A stretch of 31,252 nucleotides of DNA from a virus. Shown here in pieces: positions 28,524 through 31,252 of this stretch (the first letter of the stretch is position 1; the number at the start of each line of letters is the position of its first letter). The notes below the pieces were generated by a model, which worked only from the letters and a program-made list of their open reading frames with translations, did no database searches and had not been told where the DNA came from. Where the stretch lies: positions 1 to 31,252 of the IMG/VR virus record IMGVR_UViG_3300047202_000303; one strand, given 5' to 3'. Made by a program: the position numbers and the translations under genes.

Positions 28524-29894
28524 TTGACAACGAACATCAATATTCTTTTGAAAGCAGTTGACCAGGCAAGCGGCACCATCAAAGATGTAGCGGCGACAGC
28601 TGACACTAGCCTCGGCAAAATGAAAGCTGCAAGCAACAAAGTGGAGAAGAGCAGCAAAGACGTCGCCTTAGCCTTCAATAATATCGCCACAAGCGGCCTG
28701 GCTCTTTACGGGTCCATCGACAGAATCCAAACGGTTCAAGTAGCTCTTGACAGAGCAAACCTTGCGGTAAAGACAAGTGCAAACGCAGTTGATGATGCAC
28801 AACGAAAATACAATGCTACAATCGAGAAATTCGGTGTTGGCAGTAAAGAAGCAACTCTAGCTTCTGATGATCTGAAACTCGCGCAGGAACGCTATCAAGT
28901 CGCATGTTCAAGGGCCGAACTCGCACAAGGCAATGTCAGCCAAGCAATGATGAGCGCGGCAGTCACAGTTATTCCAAGTCTCATCACCATGATCACAAGC
29001 GTTTCAACCTTGACGAAAGGGTGGACCGCTGTAACCGAAGGTATCAGTGGCGCCATGTCTTTTCTCGCTGCAAACCCCATTATCTTGGTTGTTGCTGGAA
29101 TTGCCGCTCTTGTTGCAGGCCTCATCTGGGCCTACCAAAACTGTGAACCCTTCAGAAACGCCGTAAACGCCATTGCAAACGTGCTGGGAGGAGCCCTAAG
29201 CGTTGCCATCAACTCCGTGTATGGCGCTTTTAAATGGCTCTGGGACAGTGTTCTGGTGCCTCTCGGAACCTTTCTCAGTGGAACTTTGCTTGCAGCCTGG
29301 AATACCCTTGCGAACGGCATAAGCTGGGCTTACAATAACATTTTGAAGCCCGTTTTCGACGCGCTCGCATGGGTTTGGAACAACATCCTCAAGCCCATTG
29401 CAGATGTGATCGGCGCCATTGTAGGAGCGGTTACAGGTTTGGGAGGAGGAGGCGTACCAAGCAATCAGAACCCCAATGTCGGAGGACATTATCAAGAGGG
29501 CGGCATCGTGACTTCACCTACATTATTGACGGCAGGTGAAGCAGGACCTGAAGCCATCATTCCACTTAGCAAACTCGGTCCAAGCGTAGCTGAAATTGCG
29601 GTTGATGCTGGCAGCCCCGTTTCTTATCAGTTTGAGTTTAACGCGCCTCTTATCATGGTTGCAGGCGGCGGCGGAGGAGTTGACAAGCAAACGTTGAAGA
29701 TGATGGCAGAAATGATTAAGGATGCTTTGAAACGGGTTGTTATTGAAGCCAGCACTTCAGCTGCGGGAACGACCGACAAAACGATTCGCATACAATCATC
29801 TTTGATAGGTAGTCCAGTCAACGCGATCAGCAGACTCAGTACACCTAGTTTGCGCACAAACATTGGACAGCAGACACATGGATTTACACAGTAA
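28524..29894 (+). CDS. Tape measure protein
   Basis: A 456-residue protein started by TTG 28524. The N-terminal half is helical and coiled-coil-like (NVSQAMMSAAVTVIP). Membrane-like stretches occur at about 142-165 and 182-204 (ANPIILVVAGIAALVAGLIW), and aromatic helical repeats (WAYNNILKPVFDALAWVWNN) follow. The C-terminal Q324-E-G-G-I-V-T-S-P-T then G-E-A-G-P-E-A-I-I-P-L-S-K motif is a hallmark of tape measure proteins. It sets tail length; about 0.15 nm per residue implies roughly 70 nm, so the tail is rather short. The hydrophobic segments may insert in the host membrane at DNA entry. Confidence 0.88.
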   Translation: MTTNINILLKAVDQASGTIKDVAATADTSLGKMKAASNKVEKSSKDVALAFNNIATSGLALYGSIDRIQTVQVALDRANLAVKTSANAVDDAQRKYNATIEKFGVGSKEATLASDDLKLAQERYQVACSRAELAQGNVSQAMMSAAVTVIPSLITMITSVSTLTKGWTAVTEGISGAMSFLAANPIILVVAGIAALVAGLIWAYQNCEPFRNAVNAIANVLGGALSVAINSVYGAFKWLWDSVLVPLGTFLSGTLLAAWNTLANGISWAYNNILKPVFDALAWVWNNILKPIADVIGAIVGAVTGLGGGGVPSNQNPNVGGHYQEGGIVTSPTLLTAGEAGPEAIIPLSKLGPSVAEIAVDAGSPVSYQFEFNAPLIMVAGGGGGVDKQTLKMMAEMIKDALKRVVIEASTSAAGTTDKTIRIQSSLIGSPVNAISRLSTPSLRTNIGQQTHGFTQ

Positions 29895-29912
29895 AGAGGA
29901 GGGTGAAATCGG

Positions 29913-30899
29913 ATGGTTTTAGCTGAGCAGGTTAGAAGTCTCACTGACGAATCAAACAAAATAGATGATTCAGCAGTGTACACGCGGGATAACGCTGCAT
30001 GGGGCACTTTGAAAGACTACGGCAACATTACTCTCACAGAAGATTCTCTGGTTGTCTTCAAATTTACGGTCAATATTGGTTCTGCGTATCGTCTTAAAAT
30101 CGGCAGTTACTACGTGTATGGTTGCTATACTACTGGGTACAAGACGGGGATTTCTTTCGTCGCTGCTGGAACTTATGCTGTCTTGATGGAACAGAAGAAC
30201 AGCGGCCTATCAGGTAGTGTCAGCGCCTTTCAACTCGGAGTAGCAAAGTTCAGCGATCAAGTTTATTCGAATCTTGCTGCTTATTCAAGCCAAATAAACA
30301 AAACAGTTTTGGCTCGCACAACGTGTATAGGTTCATTGAAGAACGCGGTTTTCGCCGTCAACGTCTGGGCCTACACTCCAGGCGGGCAAACGAATTTTGA
30401 GAATGTTGGTGATGCGCTTACGAATGGTGTGCAACTTTCTGTTGATGGAGTTCAAGTTGATTGGACGACACGGGTCCAGGATACTGGCTCTGTCGAGACT
30501 GCATCCGCGAATTATTATGGCAGCCTTTCAGTAGGTTCAGCTCACACGTTCACGATCGGAAAAGACAATGCGAACACAGTCGTGCATATCAGCATAGTCG
30601 CTTGCCCCTGGCTGCTGGCAACTGTTGACAACGAACCTGTGACTCCTGATTTTGCCCAGGCAAGCACATTTTACGCGATACTTGAACCGTTGAATGGTAA
30701 TCCCACTAAAAACAGTAAACTCGGCAAAAAAAGAAGCGTAAGTTACGGAGATAGCACCGACTACTATAGTGTCGCGACTCCTGCAACGGGCATCATGATA
30801 CATTCATACACGTTCGAAATAGTCTACGTGACAAGTCAAGTCTGGGTAGTTTCAGGCTTGTTCGGCTGCATAAGTCACATCGCGGTGGATGAAAGATGA
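29913..30899 (+). CDS. Distal tail/baseplate-like protein
   Basis: A 328-residue protein with a strong RBS (AGGAGGGTGA at 29897-29906). It is beta-rich throughout (YVYGCYTTGYKTGISFVAAG, HTFTIGKDNANTVVHISIV) with no membrane segment. It follows the tape measure, where distal tail or hub proteins are encoded. No catalytic motif is seen. Its stop overlaps the next start. Confidence 0.6.
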   Translation: MVLAEQVRSLTDESNKIDDSAVYTRDNAAWGTLKDYGNITLTEDSLVVFKFTVNIGSAYRLKIGSYYVYGCYTTGYKTGISFVAAGTYAVLMEQKNSGLSGSVSAFQLGVAKFSDQVYSNLAAYSSQINKTVLARTTCIGSLKNAVFAVNVWAYTPGGQTNFENVGDALTNGVQLSVDGVQVDWTTRVQDTGSVETASANYYGSLSVGSAHTFTIGKDNANTVVHISIVACPWLLATVDNEPVTPDFAQASTFYAILEPLNGNPTKNSKLGKKRSVSYGDSTDYYSVATPATGIMIHSYTFEIVYVTSQVWVVSGLFGCISHIAVDER

Positions 30900-31252
30900 C
30901 AGTTACCTTAGACGGCAAGACGCTTGACTGCAAAAGCCTAGGCGAAGGTTTCGAGGTTGTCGCTAGCCAATGGGATGCCTGGATAAACAACGTCTTCAAA
31001 CGAAGGCTCAAAGTCCGAGGCGTAGTGCGCACATGGACGTTGGACTGTGTTGAAAACAGCGTTGCATGGACGAACAGTCAAGCCAAAAGCTTCGAAGATA
31101 CAGGTCTAGCCGGAACCACGGTGAATCTCACGGTCACGGATGAAGTCCGAGTCATAAACACTTCCGTGTATATTCTTGGCGTGGCGATCCAGGTTGCAGA
31201 CCTGGCTGGCAAGAATATTCGGTATTTCACGGTGACGTTGCAGGAAGCATAA
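30896..31252 (+). CDS. Small distal tail protein
   Basis: A 118-residue protein starting at ATGA 30896 and ending with the window. Beta-rich segments (GEGFEVVASQWDAWINNVFK, VRGVVRTWTLDCVE, TTVNLTVTDEVRVINTSVYI) recall small tail-tip or Dit-like domains, with W-N-N-V-F-K-R-R like a loop of distal tail proteins. It is probably co-translated with the preceding gene. The rest of the baseplate module would lie beyond the window. Confidence 0.6.
   Translation: MTVTLDGKTLDCKSLGEGFEVVASQWDAWINNVFKRRLKVRGVVRTWTLDCVENSVAWTNSQAKSFEDTGLAGTTVNLTVTDEVRVINTSVYILGVAIQVADLAGKNIRYFTVTLQEA

Noticed and set aside
1-31252. CRISPR array or insertion sequence
   Set aside because: No regularly spaced repeats of CRISPR size and no transposase-like gene or terminal inverted repeats were seen.

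Overview
This window reads as most of the genome of a temperate, head-tailed double-stranded DNA virus (Caudoviricetes type) or integrated provirus of an archaeon. The archaeal signs are an archaeal-type tyrosine recombinase, three ribbon-helix-helix (RHH) regulators, an AbrB-like protein, a HerA/DUF87-type ATPase, a TATA-box-like promoter, many small CxxC proteins and very frequent TTG starts coupled to the preceding stop codon. The overall protein flavour recalls viruses of Bathyarchaeia or related mesophilic archaea. That host guess comes from recall of protein style and was not tested by a search. The window begins exactly on the integrase start codon and ends exactly on the stop codon of a tail gene, so the baseplate end, any lysis genes and the attachment site may lie outside.

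Layout. (1) 1-2245, integration and control: a tyrosine integrase on the + strand, two minus-strand genes (a PH-like protein and an RHH regulator), and a divergent second RHH gene. The roughly 120 bp between the two RHH genes carries three 16-bp direct repeats, a dyad and a TATA-like box; it looks like the lysogeny switch. (2) 2223-11731, early/replication region: a tightly packed + strand operon in which most genes overlap at ATGA or TTGA. It encodes an orphan ParB-like protein, a tandem SANT/Myb-like DNA-binding protein, a C5-cytosine methyltransferase, a HerA-like ATPase with a coiled coil and winged helix, a miniature family X polymerase (palm plus thumb only), an AbrB-like protein, a third RHH protein and many small, often zinc-binding, unknowns. 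(3) 11778-19945, packaging and head: a small membrane protein, TerS, TerL, portal, an Ig-like protein, a fibre-like protein, a cysteine-rich protein, a MuF-like minor head protein, a prohead protease/scaffold and an HK97-fold major capsid protein. (4) 20018-25433, adhesin block: two unknowns, a 934-residue membrane-anchored two-lobed beta-helix protein, a repeat-containing fibre protein and three small beta-rich proteins, one resembling the baseplate upper protein (BppU) N-terminal domain. (5) 25445-31252, neck and tail: head-tail connector, gp10-like protein, tail terminator, an unknown, tail tube, tail assembly chaperones G and G-T, tape measure and two distal tail proteins.

The genes describe a complete route: integration and repression, ParB/HerA/PolX/methyltransferase functions on viral DNA, packaging into an HK97 capsid, then assembly of a flexible (siphovirus-like) tail of moderate length. 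The strongest hidden signals are: a canonical -1 ribosomal frameshift site in the tail chaperone gene (A AAT TTT overlapping T TTT TTC) opening into an unannotated T domain; a terminase N-terminus that continues upstream of the first ordinary start codon, apparently from an ATT with a good Shine-Dalgarno; the RHH switch with its 16-bp repeats; a cluster of dyads inside the HerA gene (a tRNA T-arm look-alike plus two adjacent perfect palindromes) that could be an attachment or ParB-binding site; and a large structured intergenic element before the tail tube region. All functional calls come from reading motifs by eye; no database search was run.
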